Shown here: positions 1-13,800 of the stretch, one piece after another
Layout: each line of letters opens with the position of its first letter
Position numbering within the stretch: the first letter of the stretch is position 1
Assembly: GCF_900078665.2 (NCBI RefSeq)
Contig: NZ_LT546207.1
Span: 3,368,414 to 3,432,413 of the forward strand
From: Mycolicibacterium houstonense
Lineage (GTDB): Bacteria; Actinomycetota; Actinomycetes; Mycobacteriales; Mycobacteriaceae
DNA length: 64,000 nucleotides
Reading direction: 5' to 3'
Notes under the pieces: model-generated
Told to the model about the DNA's origin: nothing
What the model saw: only the letters and a program-made list of their open reading frames with translations
The model's database searches: none
Made by a program: the position numbers and the translations under genes

Positions 1-44
1 CGAGAATCCCTGCAGCAAATAACACACGAGGTAGTATTCCGGTC

Positions 45-857
45 ATGTGGGGCTCGTTGGTGGTACTGGCACTCTTGACGACGATCAATCCCGTGCGCCT
101 CGGAATCATTCTTCTGGTGCTCTCTCGACCACGGCCCGTGCAAAACCTGTTCGCCTATTGGGCGGGCGCGGTCCTGATCGGACTCGCCAGCCTCGTCATT
201 CCACTGATCGTGCTCCACTCCACTCCGGCGTCGTCCGCGTTCGCGAAGAGATTCGCTCACCCCACCGCAGACCCGATGACACAGCGCATCACCATCGGAC
301 TCGGCATTACCCTGCTGGCCATCGCCGCATTCATGGTGGCGCGCAATGTGCTACGGAAACCGGTCACTGCAGGCAGCCGTCAGCGAGCGGCGGGAGACGG
401 CAGCGGTACCACCACCACACTCGTGGACGATTCGGGTGCCCCGCCGGCCATCACGAGGCTGTTGTACCCCACCCCGGCCGACGCCGACGCCGATCCCAAA
501 TCTCGTCGACTGATCGGCCGTGTTCGGGAGGCGTGGCAGAACGGATCCCCCTGGATCCCGTTCGTCATCGGAATCATCGTGGTCCCACCACTCGACGGAA
601 TCCTGTTCGCCCTCGCCATCGTCGTCGCCTCGGGCGCTTCGTTCGAGGTCCAACTGATCGCACTGATCGTATTCGTCTTCGGCGTGCTCATGGTGGAGGA
701 GTTCATCCTCGTCAGCAACGTCATCGCGCCCGCGAGAACTCAAGCGGCACTACGTAAGTTGCACGAATGGGCCAGTGCGCATCGTCAGACGTTCGCCGCG
801 GCCATCTGCGCGGTGGTCGGCGCTTCCCTGGTGCTCCGGGGCTTGGGCGGGCTCTGA
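45..857 (+). CDS. GAP/Sap-family integral membrane protein, probable lipopeptide export helper
   Basis: 270 residues with about six hydrophobic segments: three in the first 115 residues (near 1-25, 38-58 and 83-102), a polar loop at about 105-170, then three more (near 172-195, 200-225 and 247-268). This layout and the proline-containing first helix (TTINPVRLG) fit the mycobacterial Sap/GAP family, the small membrane proteins needed to bring glycopeptidolipids or sulfolipids to the cell surface. I recognise the family from architecture and location, not from a search. It lies beside lipopeptide synthetases, so a role in moving the lipopeptide across the membrane is a reasonable inference. The ATG start has a GAGG at 28-31, slightly far upstream. 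It reads in the same direction as the methyltransferase 238 bp downstream. The window begins just upstream, so earlier genes of an operon cannot be seen. Confidence 0.72.
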   Translation: MWGSLVVLALLTTINPVRLGIILLVLSRPRPVQNLFAYWAGAVLIGLASLVIPLIVLHSTPASSAFAKRFAHPTADPMTQRITIGLGITLLAIAAFMVARNVLRKPVTAGSRQRAAGDGSGTTTTLVDDSGAPPAITRLLYPTPADADADPKSRRLIGRVREAWQNGSPWIPFVIGIIVVPPLDGILFALAIVVASGASFEVQLIALIVFVFGVLMVEEFILVSNVIAPARTQAALRKLHEWASAHRQTFAAAICAVVGASLVLRGLGGL

Positions 858-1095
858 ATCGGTGATCCACCGGGCAGCGGGTGCGGAAGTCGACAGAATT
901 CGCTGAATCGACCGCGAGCGGTTTGTCGGACCGGCGGAGGTCACACCCTGTCACGTTCTCCGCTGATGCCGGCCCCAGATCGCCTTGCGCGCAGGCTTGC
1001 CATTCTCCGGCTGTGAAGAACCAAAAATCCGGCACCCCAACCGAGGCGGATGTACGCTGCTAGCTGGGGAAATCAATGTGCAGCATCGAGGTGCC

Positions 1096-1761
1096 ATGAA
1101 ATCTTTGATGAATATTCTGGCCAGCGGCACGCTCGGCATCGTGGTGGTCGGATTGCTGATCTTCGTGCCCGCAGGCACGCTCGATTACTGGCAAGCATGG
1201 GTGTTCCTCGCCGTTGTCGTCATCTCGGGATGGGTTGCTGGCGCCTACTTCCTGCGGACGAATCCCGCGGTACTCCAACGCCGAATGCCGGCGGCCGAGA
1301 GCCGAAAGCCACAGAAGATCCTTGCCACCGCGCTGTTGCTGCTGTGGGGGGCAATGATCGTGGTCAGCGCACTCGACCATCGCTTCGGCTGGTCCGCGGT
1401 TCCAACGTCGGTCTCCGTGGTCGGCAACGTTCTGGTGGCGCTCGGTATCGGCGGCCTGACGCTCGTCCTCGCACAGAACAACCATGCGGCGGTGACCATC
1501 CGCGTCGAGGAGGGCCAGCAGCTTGTCTCGACAGGCTTGTACGGGCTGGTTCGGCATCCGATGTACAGCAGCGACATCTTTCTGTTGGCCGGGATTCCCC
1601 CGGCGCTCGGGTCGTACTGGGGGCTGCTTTTCGCCGTCCCGTGCCTGGTGGTCCTCGTCCTCCGCATCCACGACGAAGAACGGCTGCTCCGGGAAGAACT
1701 TGATGGATACCGCGAGTACACGCAGGCGGTTCGCTACCGCATGGTCCCGCTCATTTGGTGA
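1096..1761 (+). CDS. ICMT/PEMT-type membrane methyltransferase (copy 1)
   Basis: 221 residues with several membrane segments and the C-terminal signature of the isoprenylcysteine carboxyl methyltransferase / phospholipid methyltransferase family: STGLYGLVRHPMY at about residues 145-157, followed by DEERLL and a GYREYT segment near the end. Family members methylate small or membrane-bound substrates with S-adenosylmethionine (SAM). The protein is a clear paralogue of the one at 19691-20365; placing the start at the ATG at 1096 makes both N-termini the same length up to the shared FVPAGT motif. The frame stays open upstream to 985 but that part looks non-coding. It converges on the end of the NRPS gene at 1819. 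Fortuitine ends in a proline methyl ester, so methylation of the released peptide acid is the inferred job. Lipid methylation is the main alternative. Confidence 0.8.
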   Translation: MKSLMNILASGTLGIVVVGLLIFVPAGTLDYWQAWVFLAVVVISGWVAGAYFLRTNPAVLQRRMPAAESRKPQKILATALLLLWGAMIVVSALDHRFGWSAVPTSVSVVGNVLVALGIGGLTLVLAQNNHAAVTIRVEEGQQLVSTGLYGLVRHPMYSSDIFLLAGIPPALGSYWGLLFAVPCLVVLVLRIHDEERLLREELDGYREYTQAVRYRMVPLIW

Positions 1762-1818
1762 CGACCTGGAGGGCAAAGAATCGGCTCGCGGTGCTCGAAG
1801 CGGCCACACTGCTCCGCA

Positions 1819-4800
1819 TCAAGGACTCAGTACGGATGTGAGCTGTTGTACGTATCCACTCAGTGATTCGGGTGTGAACATCTCGAAGTGTGTGCAGCCC
1901 ACCGGAAGCACGGTGATCTCCCCGGACACATAGGGACGCCAACTGCGCAGCAGCGACCGGGCGGCCCTGCCGTTGCGCAACCGCGCCAACCGCGACCCGA
2001 TCCCATCCCCACCGCTATCGGCGCACCGCGGACGCGCCGCCGAGAACATCACGACGTCACCGTCGAACACACCCGGCCGATGATCGAGAAGCATCAGCTG
2101 ACCCGCACTGACACTGCGCGCCATGAACTCCACCAACTGACGCGACGGCGGGCTGGAACCTTTCTTCAGAATCATTTCCGAAACTCGCGGATACGTCAGG
2201 GGTCTCCAATGCAAGGGGACACCAATGTCGTTGGTGCGCAGGATGTAATCCAGTACCCATCCCTCGGCGATGGCCTGATCTTTCGCAATGGCCTGCGTGA
2301 TGCGTTTCCAGAATTTGTTGGGGTTCAACAACCCATCGAGCAGCACCAGCCGCTGCACTTCACACCCACGCCGCTGAAGCTCAATCGCCAGCGCATGAGC
2401 CACCACACCACCAAACGACCAACCCAAGATGCGATACGGCCCCACCGGATACAACTCCTGCAACCGATCGGCATACCGCACCGCCATGTCGTTGATCGAC
2501 CGCACCTCGGTCTCGCCCTCGGCCTGAGCCTGATTGATCCCCACGATCGGCCCATCCACATACCGACCCAACGCCCGATACGACCAACTCAACCCGAAAC
2601 CATCGTGCACACAACACAACGGCACACCGTCACCAGGCTTGAGCACCTCGACCGGAACCACTTCCCGCGAACTGTCGGCCCGACCCACCTGCCGGGCCAA
2701 CCCACGCACCGTCGGCGCATCGAACATCACCCGCACCGCCAGATCGGCACCGAGACGGGCATTAGCCGCGGCAATCACCCGCATCGCCGACAACGAATCC
2801 CCACCCAGATCAAAGAACGAATCGTCCACTCCGACCCGCTGCACCCCCAAAACCTGAGCATAAATACCGGCCAAGATGTCCTCGGTCGGGGTTTCGGGGG
2901 CGCGATAGTGCTGCCCTTCGGCATAGTCGGGTGCCGGCAGCGCTCGTTTGTCGAGTTTTCCGTTGACCGTCAACGGCAGCACGTCGAGCACCATCACGCT
3001 TGCCGGCACCATGTAGCCCGGTAATCGTTCAGCAAGCTGAGTACGCACCTGCGCTGGTTCGGCTTTGCCCGTCACGTACGCGACCAGGCGCTTGTCACCC
3101 GGGCGGTCCTCCCGAGCGATCACCGCCGCCTGATCCACCCCCGCCAAACCAGCCAACACCGTTTGAATCTCACCCAACTCAACCCGATACCCACGAATCT
3201 TGACCTGCTCATCAGCCCGACCCAAATACTGCAACTGACCATCCACACCCCACCGCACCAAATCCCCAGTCCGATACATCCGCTGCCCCCCAGCAAACGG
3301 ACACGCCACAAACCGAGACCCCGTCAACCCACCCCGACCCAGATACCCGACGGCCAAACCAGACCCAGCCACATACAACTCACCCACCACACCAACCGGC
3401 ACCGGACGCAACCACCGATCCAACACAAAAAACGCCGCCCCCGGAATCGGCCTTCCGATCGGGACAACACCCGACCCTGCCACCAACGGGGCACTAAACG
3501 ACGTGTACCACGTCTCCGTCGGGCCATAACCATTGACCATCACCCGACCCGGCGCCCACCGATCCACCAACTCCACCGGACACGCCTCACCAGCCACCAC
3601 CAACGCCGCAGACCCCAAACCCTGCGACGACAACGCCGCCGCCGCCGACGGCGTCTGATTCAACACCGTCACACCCTCGGCAACCAGCAACGCATGCAAC
3701 TCATCCGGTGAACCCACCAACCCATCAGGCACCACCACCAACCGGCCACCGCTCAGCAGCGCACCGAAGATCTCCCACACCGACACGTCAAAGGCATACG
3801 AGTGCCACTGCGACCACACCCCCGCGGTCGGCAACCCCACATCCAACGACGCCAACAACCCCGTCACATTGCTGTGCGGGACCGCCACCCCCTTCGGCAC
3901 CCCCGTCGTCCCCGACGTATAAATGAGATAAGCAATGTCGTCCCCGGACGGCACCGGCTGCACCGCGGAACAGGGTTGCGCCTCGATGCGCCGATCCTGG
4001 ACGTCGACAACGGCCACACCCAGACCATCGAACCGGCCCGCCAACCCGCTAGTGGTGACCGCGGCCACCGGTCGGGCATCACCGACCACCACAGCGATCC
4101 GCGCATCCGGGTACGCCGGATCCAACGGCAAATACGCCGCCCCCGACTTCAACACACCCAAAATCGCCACAATCGCATCAACCGAACGATTCAGCACCAA
4201 CGCCACACACTCACCCGGACCAGCACCCTGACCAACAAGCAGGTGCGCCAACCGATTCGAGGCTTCGTCGAGTTCTCGATACGACATGGACCTGCCGTCG
4301 AAACTCACCGCCACCGCATCCGGCACCCGAACCACCTGCCCGGCAAACACCTCCGGAATCGAACCCGCCACCCTCGCCGATGCGGTCAACGCAGCCCGAT
4401 TACCCAACTCATCCAGACGAACACGCTCGTCGCAGTCCAACACATCGATAGACGACAAGCGCCGCGCCGGATCAGCCGTCATCGCCGCCAAAATCCGCTC
4501 CAACCGCCCAACCATCACCTCGATCGTGCCGGCATCAAACACATCCGTACGGAACTCCACCGAACCACCAATCCCCGCCCAAGCGTCCTCCGCGTCGAAC
4601 CTCTCCCCCAAGGAGAACACCAAATCCATACGAGCGACATGGGTTTCAGCGGACAACGGCGTCACGGCAACATCACCCATACCCGCCCCGGTGACCGGAG
4701 TGCCACCGCCACGGCCGGCGAAGTTCTGCCACGCGAACAACACCTGGACCAATGGGCTATGCGTCCGACTGCGCGTCGGGTTGAGCCGGTCCACCAACAC

Positions 4801-7800
4801 CTCGAACGGCACATCCTGATGCTCAAACGCCCCCAGGCTACGCTGACGCACCTGCCCCAGCAGCTCGCCCACGGTGGGATCGTCAGCCAAGTCGACCCGC
4901 AACACCAACGTGTTCACGAAGAACCCGACCAGATCATCGAGGGCCGGATCGTTACGCCCCGCAATCGGGAAACCCACCGCCACATCAGAACTGGCACTCA
5001 AACTCGACAACAGCACCGCCAACGCAGCCTGCACCACCATGAAACTGGTCGCACCGTGCTCCCGCGCCACCGCGGCCACCCGCCGCTGCAACTCCGCCGA
5101 CCACTCCACCTCCACGCTGGCACCGCGGTGATCGGCCACCGCCGGGTACGGGCGGTCCGTCGGCAACTCCAACCGATCCGGCAACCCCGCCAGGGTGCGC
5201 TCCCAGTACGCCACCTGCGCAGAGATACGACTATCCGGGTCGGCGAGATCACCCAGATGAGCTCGCTGCCACAGCGTGTAATCCACATATTGCACCGGCA
5301 ACGGGGACCACTGCGGCGCCTGTCCGGCACACCGAGCGGTGTATGCCAGCGCTAGATCTGCCACCAGTGGACCAACCGATGAACCATCACCGGCGATATG
5401 GTGCACCACCGTCACCAAAAGGTGCTCGCTGTCCGAAACTCGGAAAAGCCAAGCCCTCAGCGGTAGTTCAACTTCCAGGTCGAAGTGATGACGAACCGCC
5501 TCGCCGACGGCTTGCTCCAGCCGATCCGCCGACCAGTCTCCGGCGTCAACCACCTGCCAGCCGAAATCGGCCTCTCCGGCAGGCACCACAACCTGTTGCG
5601 GCACCCCTTCGTGCGCCACGAACACAGTACGCAACGATTCGTGCCGACCCACCACATCGGCCAATGACTCGGCCAATGCTCCGACGTTCAACCCTCCGGT
5701 GATCCGCAACGCGGTCGGCATGTTGTACGTCGCGACCTCACCCTCGAACTGGCTCAAGAACCACAACCGCTGCTGGGCATACGACAACGGCACCACTTCC
5801 GGCCGCGGTTGAGCCGTCAGTGGCGCACCGGGTCGGTCGCCGGCATGCAGACACATCCAGTCCGCCAGCCCGGCCACCGTGGAAACGTCGAACAACACCC
5901 GGATCGGGACAGCGACGCCCAGTTCGTTCCGAATTCGTGCGAGCAGCCGCGTCGCCGACAGTGAGTGACCACCCAGATCGAAGAACGAATCATCGATGCC
6001 GACTCGCGTTCCGCCGAGGATGTCGCTGAACAGGGCCGCCAGCGCGCGTTCGCGGTGATTGCGCGGCGCCCGATAGGCCGCGCCACTGTGGAATTCGGGC
6101 GCGGGCAGTGCCCGTTTGTCCAGCTTGCCGTTGACCGTCAGCGGCAGGGCATCCAACACCGTGATGGAGGCGGGCACCATATACTCGGGCAACCTCTCGG
6201 CCAGATAGGCCCGAAGTTCCGCAACGCGCTCGATGATCGCGGGATCGTTGACGGCCCCGGCCAGGGTGCAGCCCGTGTCGGCCGGCAGATAGAGATCGGA
6301 GAGAGCCTCCAGCGCACCGGTGCCGCGAGTGAGGACGATATCCATCAGACCGGCAGTAGGCGACCACGTCACCGACGTGAGGTATCCAAGTTCTTCACCC
6401 AGCTGATAGCACTCGTGCGGCAGCACCGCATCGGCGACGGATATGTCACCACGCAACTCACCGACCGGCACTCCGTCCCGGGCGTGGATCAGCGCCTGCG
6501 CCAGAAGGGCATCCGGCCGAATTCCGGCGTGGGGCACTCCGGTTACGCGTAGCTCGGGCAGCCCCCGGGTTCGCAAAGACTTCTCGAGCCCGGCGAGACT
6601 GCCGAACCGCTGCCACGGCTCCGACGGCAGTTGGGCCACGGAGCGCGCCGGAGCCGGAGCCTTCCGCAGAACCACGTCGTACCGGTAGCTGCTGAGTTCG
6701 TTCACCGCGTGCATCTGTTTGAGATGCATCTCAACGGCGCCGATGTCGCCGAGTTGCCCCGGCAACGCCGTGAAGAATTCGGGGGCAAGCAGAAGTTCTT
6801 GCTCGGCAAGCATTTCCCGGCGCACCCGCTCACGAACCGACGCGGCGCTGTCATCGGTCCCCGCAGCGCACACGATCCCGGTGGTGAACGCCCGCAACAA
6901 CGACAGATTGCGCACGTCACCGAGGAACACCGCTCCGGCCGGCGCCAGCAGGCGCGTCGCCAGCGCCAGCACATCCAGCAAGTAACCCGCGCTGGGGAAA
7001 TACTGGATGACCGAGTTGAGCACCACGACATCGAAATATCCCTCCGGCAACCCATCTGGCGCATCGGCAGGCTGGATCCGGAGCTGAACCCGATCACCCC
7101 ACGGCTGAGAGCCCAGCGCCGTCTGCAACCTCTGAACCGTCGGTGTGGAGAAATCGGTGCCCCAGTACTCCTGGCATGTCGGAGCGATCTGCGACAGCAG
7201 CAACCCCGAACCCACACCGATCTCGAGAACCCGTTGCGGGCGCAGAGCCATGATGCGATCAACGGTCGCCGACCGCCATTCCCGCATCTGATCCAGCGGT
7301 ATCGGCTCGCCGGTGTAACTGCTGATCCAGCCGCCGAAATCCTCACCGAGCACGGCCGGTTCGACCTCGGCCTGCGCCTTCGAATAGACGCCGCCCCACA
7401 CTCCCTGCCACTGCTTGACAAGCTGCTCCTCGCGCTCAGGCTCCCGAACCAGCATCAGCTCCGGATCGAAAACGACATAGCCGCCCAACAACTTGTCGTC
7501 GTGGTCATCGGTCCGGCCCTCGGCCGAAACCGGCGCTCGAGCGACGACCACGGCCTGCGCCACACGGGGATGGGCTGCCAGTACCGACTGGACCTCGCCG
7601 AGTTCGATGCGGTACCCGCGGATCTTGACCTGCTCATCGGCACGTCCCTCATACAGCAGCTGACCATCCGCGCCCCAGCGCACCAGATCGCCGGTGCGAT
7701 ACATCCGGGCTCCCGTACCGTCGAACGGGCACGCCATGAACCGTGATGCGGTCAGACCCGACCGTCCCCAATACCCGACTCCGACACCGCGGCCTGCCAC

Positions 7801-10800
7801 ATACAGCTCACCGATCACACCCACCGGCACCGGGCGCAGCCATCGATCCAGTACGAACAAGGCTGTACCGGGCATCGGGTATCCGATCGGGACAACGCCC
7901 GTCCCGCCGTCACCGAGCGCCTTCAACGGGTCACTGATCGCCACCCACATCGTGGTTTCGGTCGGCCCGTACTGGTTGATCATCGACCGGCCCGGGGCCC
8001 AGCGTTCCACCAGCTCGGCGGGACAGGCCTCGCCGCCCACCAGCAGGGCCATCGATTCCAGACCGTCGGGCGACAGCCCTCCGACCGCGGACGGCGTCTG
8101 GCCCAGCACATCGACTTTCTCGTCGACCAGAAGTGCGTGAAAATCCGTCGGAGAGAGCGCTACCGACTCGGGCACCACAACCAGCCTGCCACCGTGAAGG
8201 AGAGCCATGAAGATCTCCCAGCCCGAGATGTCGAAGCTGTAGGAGTGCCACTGGGTCCAGGCCCGCCCGGACTCGGTCAGGTTCGGGTCGAGTGATTCCA
8301 GCAGTTGAATCACGTTGTGGTGCGCGATGGCAACACCTTTCGGGACGCCGGTGGTACCCGACGTATAGATGATGTAGGCGATGTCATCGGGCCGAGGCCC
8401 GGGCAGTTCCGCGCATTCGAGATCTGTGACGGACGAATCATCGACATCGATGATCGGCAACTTGTGACCGTCCAGCCGACCTGCCAGCGCGGCTGTGGTG
8501 ACTGCGGCGACCGGCGCGGCGTCTTCGAGCATGAAGGCGATCCGCGAGTCAGGGTGGACCGGGTCGATCGGCAGGTAGGCAGCGCCCGTTTTCAGCACCG
8601 CCATGATCGATACGATCGCTTCGGAGCAGCGGTTGAACAACAGCGCCACGCACTGCCCGGGGCCGGCACCCCGGCTGATCAGACAGCGCGCCAACCGATT
8701 CGATGCCTCATCCAACTCCCGATACGTGGTCGAGCGCCCGGCGAACCGCAGCGCCACCGCATCCGGGTCTCGCGCGACCTGCTGGGCGAACACCACCGGT
8801 ATCGACACCGGACTCGCCGGCTCAGACAAGACGCCGCGATTGCCGATCGCGTCCAGTTCGGCGCGCTCGGCGTCATCGAGAATGCCGATCGAGGACAGCA
8901 ACCCGGCCGGATCGGCCGTCATTGCTTCCAGCACTCGTTCCAAGCGCCCGATCAACGCCTCGATGGTGACCGCATCGAACACATCGGTACGGAACTCGAC
9001 CGTCCCGTGAATTCCGTCCGGCTCTCCGGCGTCGGTCCAGACTTCCCGCAGGAAGAACGCCAAATCCATACGGGCGGTGTGTGTCTCAGCCGACAACGGT
9101 GTGACCCGCAGGTCGCCCATGGTCGCCTCGGCATCGGGAGCACCGCCACCCTGCCCGGCGAAGTTCTGCCAGGCGAACATCACCTGGATCAAGGGGTGGT
9201 GGGTGAGGCTACGGCTCGGGTTGAGCCGGTCCACCAATACCTCGAACGGCACATCCTGGTGCTCGAAAGCACCCAGGCTGCGCTGGCGCACCTGCTCCAA
9301 CAACTCGGCGACGGTCGGATCGCCGGTCAGATCGACCCGCAACACCAACGTGTTGACGAAGAAACCGACGAGATCGTCGAGCGCCGGGTCACTACGTCCG
9401 GCGATCGGGAACCCGACCGCCACATCGGAACTCGCACTCAAATTCGACAGTAGGACGGCCAGGCCGGCCTGCATCACCATGAAACTGGTCGCATTGTGTT
9501 CGCGTGCCACCCGGGCGACCCGCTGCTGCAACCGCGCCGACCAACGCACGTCCACGCTGGCACCGCGGTAATCGGCCACGGCGGGATACGGCCGATCCGT
9601 CGGCAACTCCAGCCGTTCCGGCATGCCGGCCAGAGCTCGCTCCCAGTACGCCACCTGCGCAGAGATGCGGCTGTCCGGGTCGGCCAGGTCACCGAGGTAA
9701 CCCCGTTGCCACAGCGTGTAATCGACGTACTGAACCGGCAACGGTTCCCAATCCGGCGCTTGATCCGCCGACCGGCTCGCGTAGGCGATACCAAGATCAC
9801 GCACCAGCGGTCCGACCGACGAACCGTCTCCGGCAATGTGGTGCACCACTGCCACGAACACATGCTGGTCGTCGGCGAGACGGAAAAGCCAGGCACGGAC
9901 CGGTATCTCGGTTTCCAGGTCGAAGTTGTGCGACACGGCGGTCCCGACGGCCTCCATCAACTGGTCCACCGACCAACCACTACCGTCAACCACCTGCCAC
10001 CCGAAATCGGCCGCTCCAGCCGACAGCACCACCTGCTGGGGCAACCCGTCGGACGCGGCAAAAATCGTGCGCAGCGACTCATGGCGGCCGATCACGTCCG
10101 CCAGCGCCGCACCCAACGCCTCCACATTCAGCTTCCCATCGATGCGCAACGCCGTCGGCATGTTGTAGGTCGCTGCCTCGCCCTCGAACTGGCTCAAGAA
10201 CCAGAGCCGTTGCTGCGCATACGACAGCGGCACCACCTCTGGCCGTTCAACCGGAATCAGCGGCGGCAATCCTGCCGTGCCCTCGCCGAGACGCCCAGCC
10301 AGCTGGGCTATCGCCGGGGCGTCGAACAGGGTGCGTACCGCGACGGCAACACCTACAGCCTTGTGGATGGCTGCGGTCACCCGCATCGCCGACAACGAAT
10401 CCCCACCGAGGTCGAAGAACGAGTCGTCGATCCCGACCCGCTCCAGTCCGAGCACATGGGCGTAGATGCCGGTCAGGATCTCCTCGATGGGCGTGGTGGG
10501 GGCGCGGTAGCACTCGGCGTCGGCGTACTCGGGTACCGGGAGCGCCCGCCGGTCGAGCTTGCCGTTGACCGTCAGCGGCAGCGCCTCCAACACCATGACC
10601 GCCGCCGGCACCATATAGTCGGGCAATCGCTGCGCAAGTTGAGCCCGCAGCTCCGCCGGATCGGCGGAGCCGGTGACATAGGCGACCAGCCGCCTGTCGC
10701 CCGGACGGTCCTCGCGGGCGATCACGACCGCCAGCCGCACACCGTCGAGATCGGCGAGCGCGGTTTGGACTTCACCGAGTTCGATGCGGTATCCGCGGAT

Positions 10801-13800
10801 CTTCACCTGCTCGTCGGCACGGCCGAGGTACCGCAACTGCCCGTCACTGCCCCAGGACACCAGATCCCCGGTGCGATACATGCGTGTGCCCGCTCCACCG
10901 AACGGACACGCCACAAACCGGGATGCGCTCAGTCCCGACCGGTGCACGTAACCCACGCCGACACCGCGGCCGGCCACGTACAACTCGCCCACCACTCCGG
11001 CAGGTACCGGACGCAGCCATTGATCCAGCACGAACAACGCCGCCCCCGGTACCGGTGCGCCGATCGGCACCACGCCCGAACCCGGCCGCAGCGGCGCGCT
11101 GATCGTGGCATACACCGTCGTCTCGGTCGGACCGTAGGCGTTGATCATCACGCGGTCCTGAGCCCACCGATCCATCACCTCGGGCGGGCAGGCTTCACCC
11201 GCCACTACCAGCGCCGCCGACTCCAGGCCCTGCTCCGACAACATCCCTGCGGCCGAAGGAGTCTGGCTCAACACGGTGACGCGTTCGGTGACCAGCAGGT
11301 CATTCAGTTCCTGCGGGCTACGTGCCACCGAATCGGGCACCACCACCAGGCGACCACCGTGCAGCAACGCACCGAACATGTCCCATACCGAAACATCGAA
11401 GACCAACGAGTGCCATTGCGTCCACACCGATTGTGACGAGACCAGGGCCGGGTCCACCGAGCTCATGAGCTGGGTGACGTTGCCGTGGGTGATTGCGACG
11501 CCTTTCGGCACGCCCGTGGTGCCCGAGGTATACATCACGTACGCCAGATCGTGGGGCGCCGGCACCGGCAGAGAGGTAGCCGGACAACCGTCGATCCGCG
11601 CGTCGTCGACGTCGATGACGACCAGATCGGTCCCGTCAAGCCGCTCCGCCAATCCGGCAGTGGTCACCGCCGCCACGGGCGCGGCATCGGAGATCATGAA
11701 CTGCACCCGGGCGTCCGGAATCGCCGGTTCTATCGGCAGATAGGCGGCCCCGGCCTTCAACACCGCCAGAATCGCCACCACTGCCTCGGTGCACCGGTTG
11801 AACAACAACGCAACGCACTGACCGGGACGCGCGCCGCAGTCAACCAGCAAGTGCGCCAACTGATTCGATGCCTCGTCCAGCTCACGATAGGTCAGCGATC
11901 GGCCATCGAAGGTTACCGCGACCGTCTCCGGCGACCTGGCGACCTGTTGTGCGAAAAGTTCCGGAATCGACGCCGAATGTGCGGGTTCGGTCAACACCGC
12001 CCGATTCCCGAACCGCCCCAGCCAGATATGGTCGGAGGCATCGAGTAGGTCCACCGACGACAACCGTTGGGTCGAGTCGGACGTCATCGCCACCAACACC
12101 CGGTGCCATCGGTCGATCAGCGTCTCGACGCTGGAGGCATCATAGACGTCGGTACGGAACTCGACGGTCCCACCGATTCCTGCGGGTTCTCCGTCCGCCG
12201 CGAAGCGCTCCGACAGGGAGAAGGTCAAATCCATTCGTGCGGTGTGGGTTTCCGCCGTCAGCGGCGCGACGCGCACATCACCCAAGGTGGCCCCGGCGGT
12301 GGGAGCGTCGGCGAAGTTCTGCCACGCCAACAGTACCTGCACCAACGGGTGGTGGGCCAGGGTGCGGGCCGGGTTGAGCCGCTCGACCAGCACCTCGAAC
12401 GGCACATCCTGGTTGTCGTACGCGGCCAGGCTGCGCCGGCGAACCTGCGCCAGTAGGTCGGCGACAGTGAGGTCGCCGCTCACATCGACCCGAAGCACCA
12501 GGGTGTTGACGAAGTAGCCCACCAACGCATCCAGCGCCGGATCGCTCCGGCCGGCAGTCGCGATACCCACCGCCACATCGGAAGTGGCGCTGGTCTTGGC
12601 CAGCAGTACCGCCAGTGCGGCTTGGATCACCATGAAGCTGGTCGCACCGTGGTCGCGTGCCAGCTGCCTGACGCTCCGCTGTAGGTCGGCCGGCCAATCG
12701 ACATCGATGCTGGCCCCCTGGTAGTCGGCCACTCGCGGATACGGCCGGTCGGTGGGTAGGTTCAGCCGTTCAGGTAAGTTCGCCAACGCCTCTCGCCAGT
12801 AGGCCACTTGCCCGGCAATACGGCTGTCGGGGTCGGCCAGATCGCCCAGATACTCACGCTGCCAGAGGGTGTAATCCACATACTGGACCGGCAATGGCGC
12901 CCAGTCCGGGGCGCGACCCACGGACCGGCTGGTGTAGGCCACACCCAGATCCGCGATCAACGGCGCGACCGATGAACCGTCCCCGGCGATATGGTGCACC
13001 ACCCCCGCCAGCACATATTCATCCGCGTCTACGCGGAACAGCGTTGCGCGCAAAGGGCACTCGGCCGATAGGTCAAACGTGTAACCGACCACACGCTCGA
13101 TAGCCTGGCGCTGCTCACCTGCCGTCCAACCGCTGGCATCAACGACCTGCCATCCGACTTCAGCTTGCCCGGTCGGCACCACCACCTGTTCCGGCACACC
13201 GTCAACCGCGCGAAACACCGTGCGCAACGACTCGTGACGGTCCACCACATCGGCCAGCGCCTGCCCCAGCGCACCGATGTCCACGCGTCCACTCAGCCGC
13301 AACGCCACCGCCATGTTGTAAATGGGCGACGGGCCCTCCAACTGATCCAGGAACCACAACCGTTGCTGGGCATACGACAACGGGATAACCGCCGGCCGTT
13401 GTCGGGCGATCAGCGGCTGACGCCCACCGCCACCGGAGTTCACGGCAGCCGCGAGCCCGGCGACCGTCGGCGCCTCGAACACCGAGCGAACCCGAAGGTC
13501 GGCGTCCAGACTCGTATTGATCGCATTGACCAGGCGTGTCGCCGACAGGGAGTCGCCGCCGAGGTCGAAGAAGGAGTCGTCGACGCCGACGCGGTCCATA
13601 CCCAGGACCTGGGCGTAGATGCCGGCCAGGATCTCCTCGGTCGCGGTGCTCGGCGCCCGATAGTGATCACTGTCGACATACTCCGGTGCCGGCAGGGCAC
13701 GTTTGTCGAGCTTGCCGTTGACCGTCAACGGCAACGCATCAAGAGCCACGACCGCCGCGGGCACCATATAAGCCGGCAACCGCTCGGCCAGTACCCCACG

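Noticed and set aside
985..1095. Upstream extension of the first ICMT-like gene
   Set aside because: The paralogue starts at the position equal to 1096, and the extension is polar with no counterpart.
1888..3024. Long plus-strand open frames opposite the NRPS genes (also at 9496-11436, 21931-23754, 31225-32802, 38000-38900 and others)
   Set aside because: They are antisense shadows caused by high GC codon use; their proteins are rich in Arg, His, Pro and Gln and show no domain.
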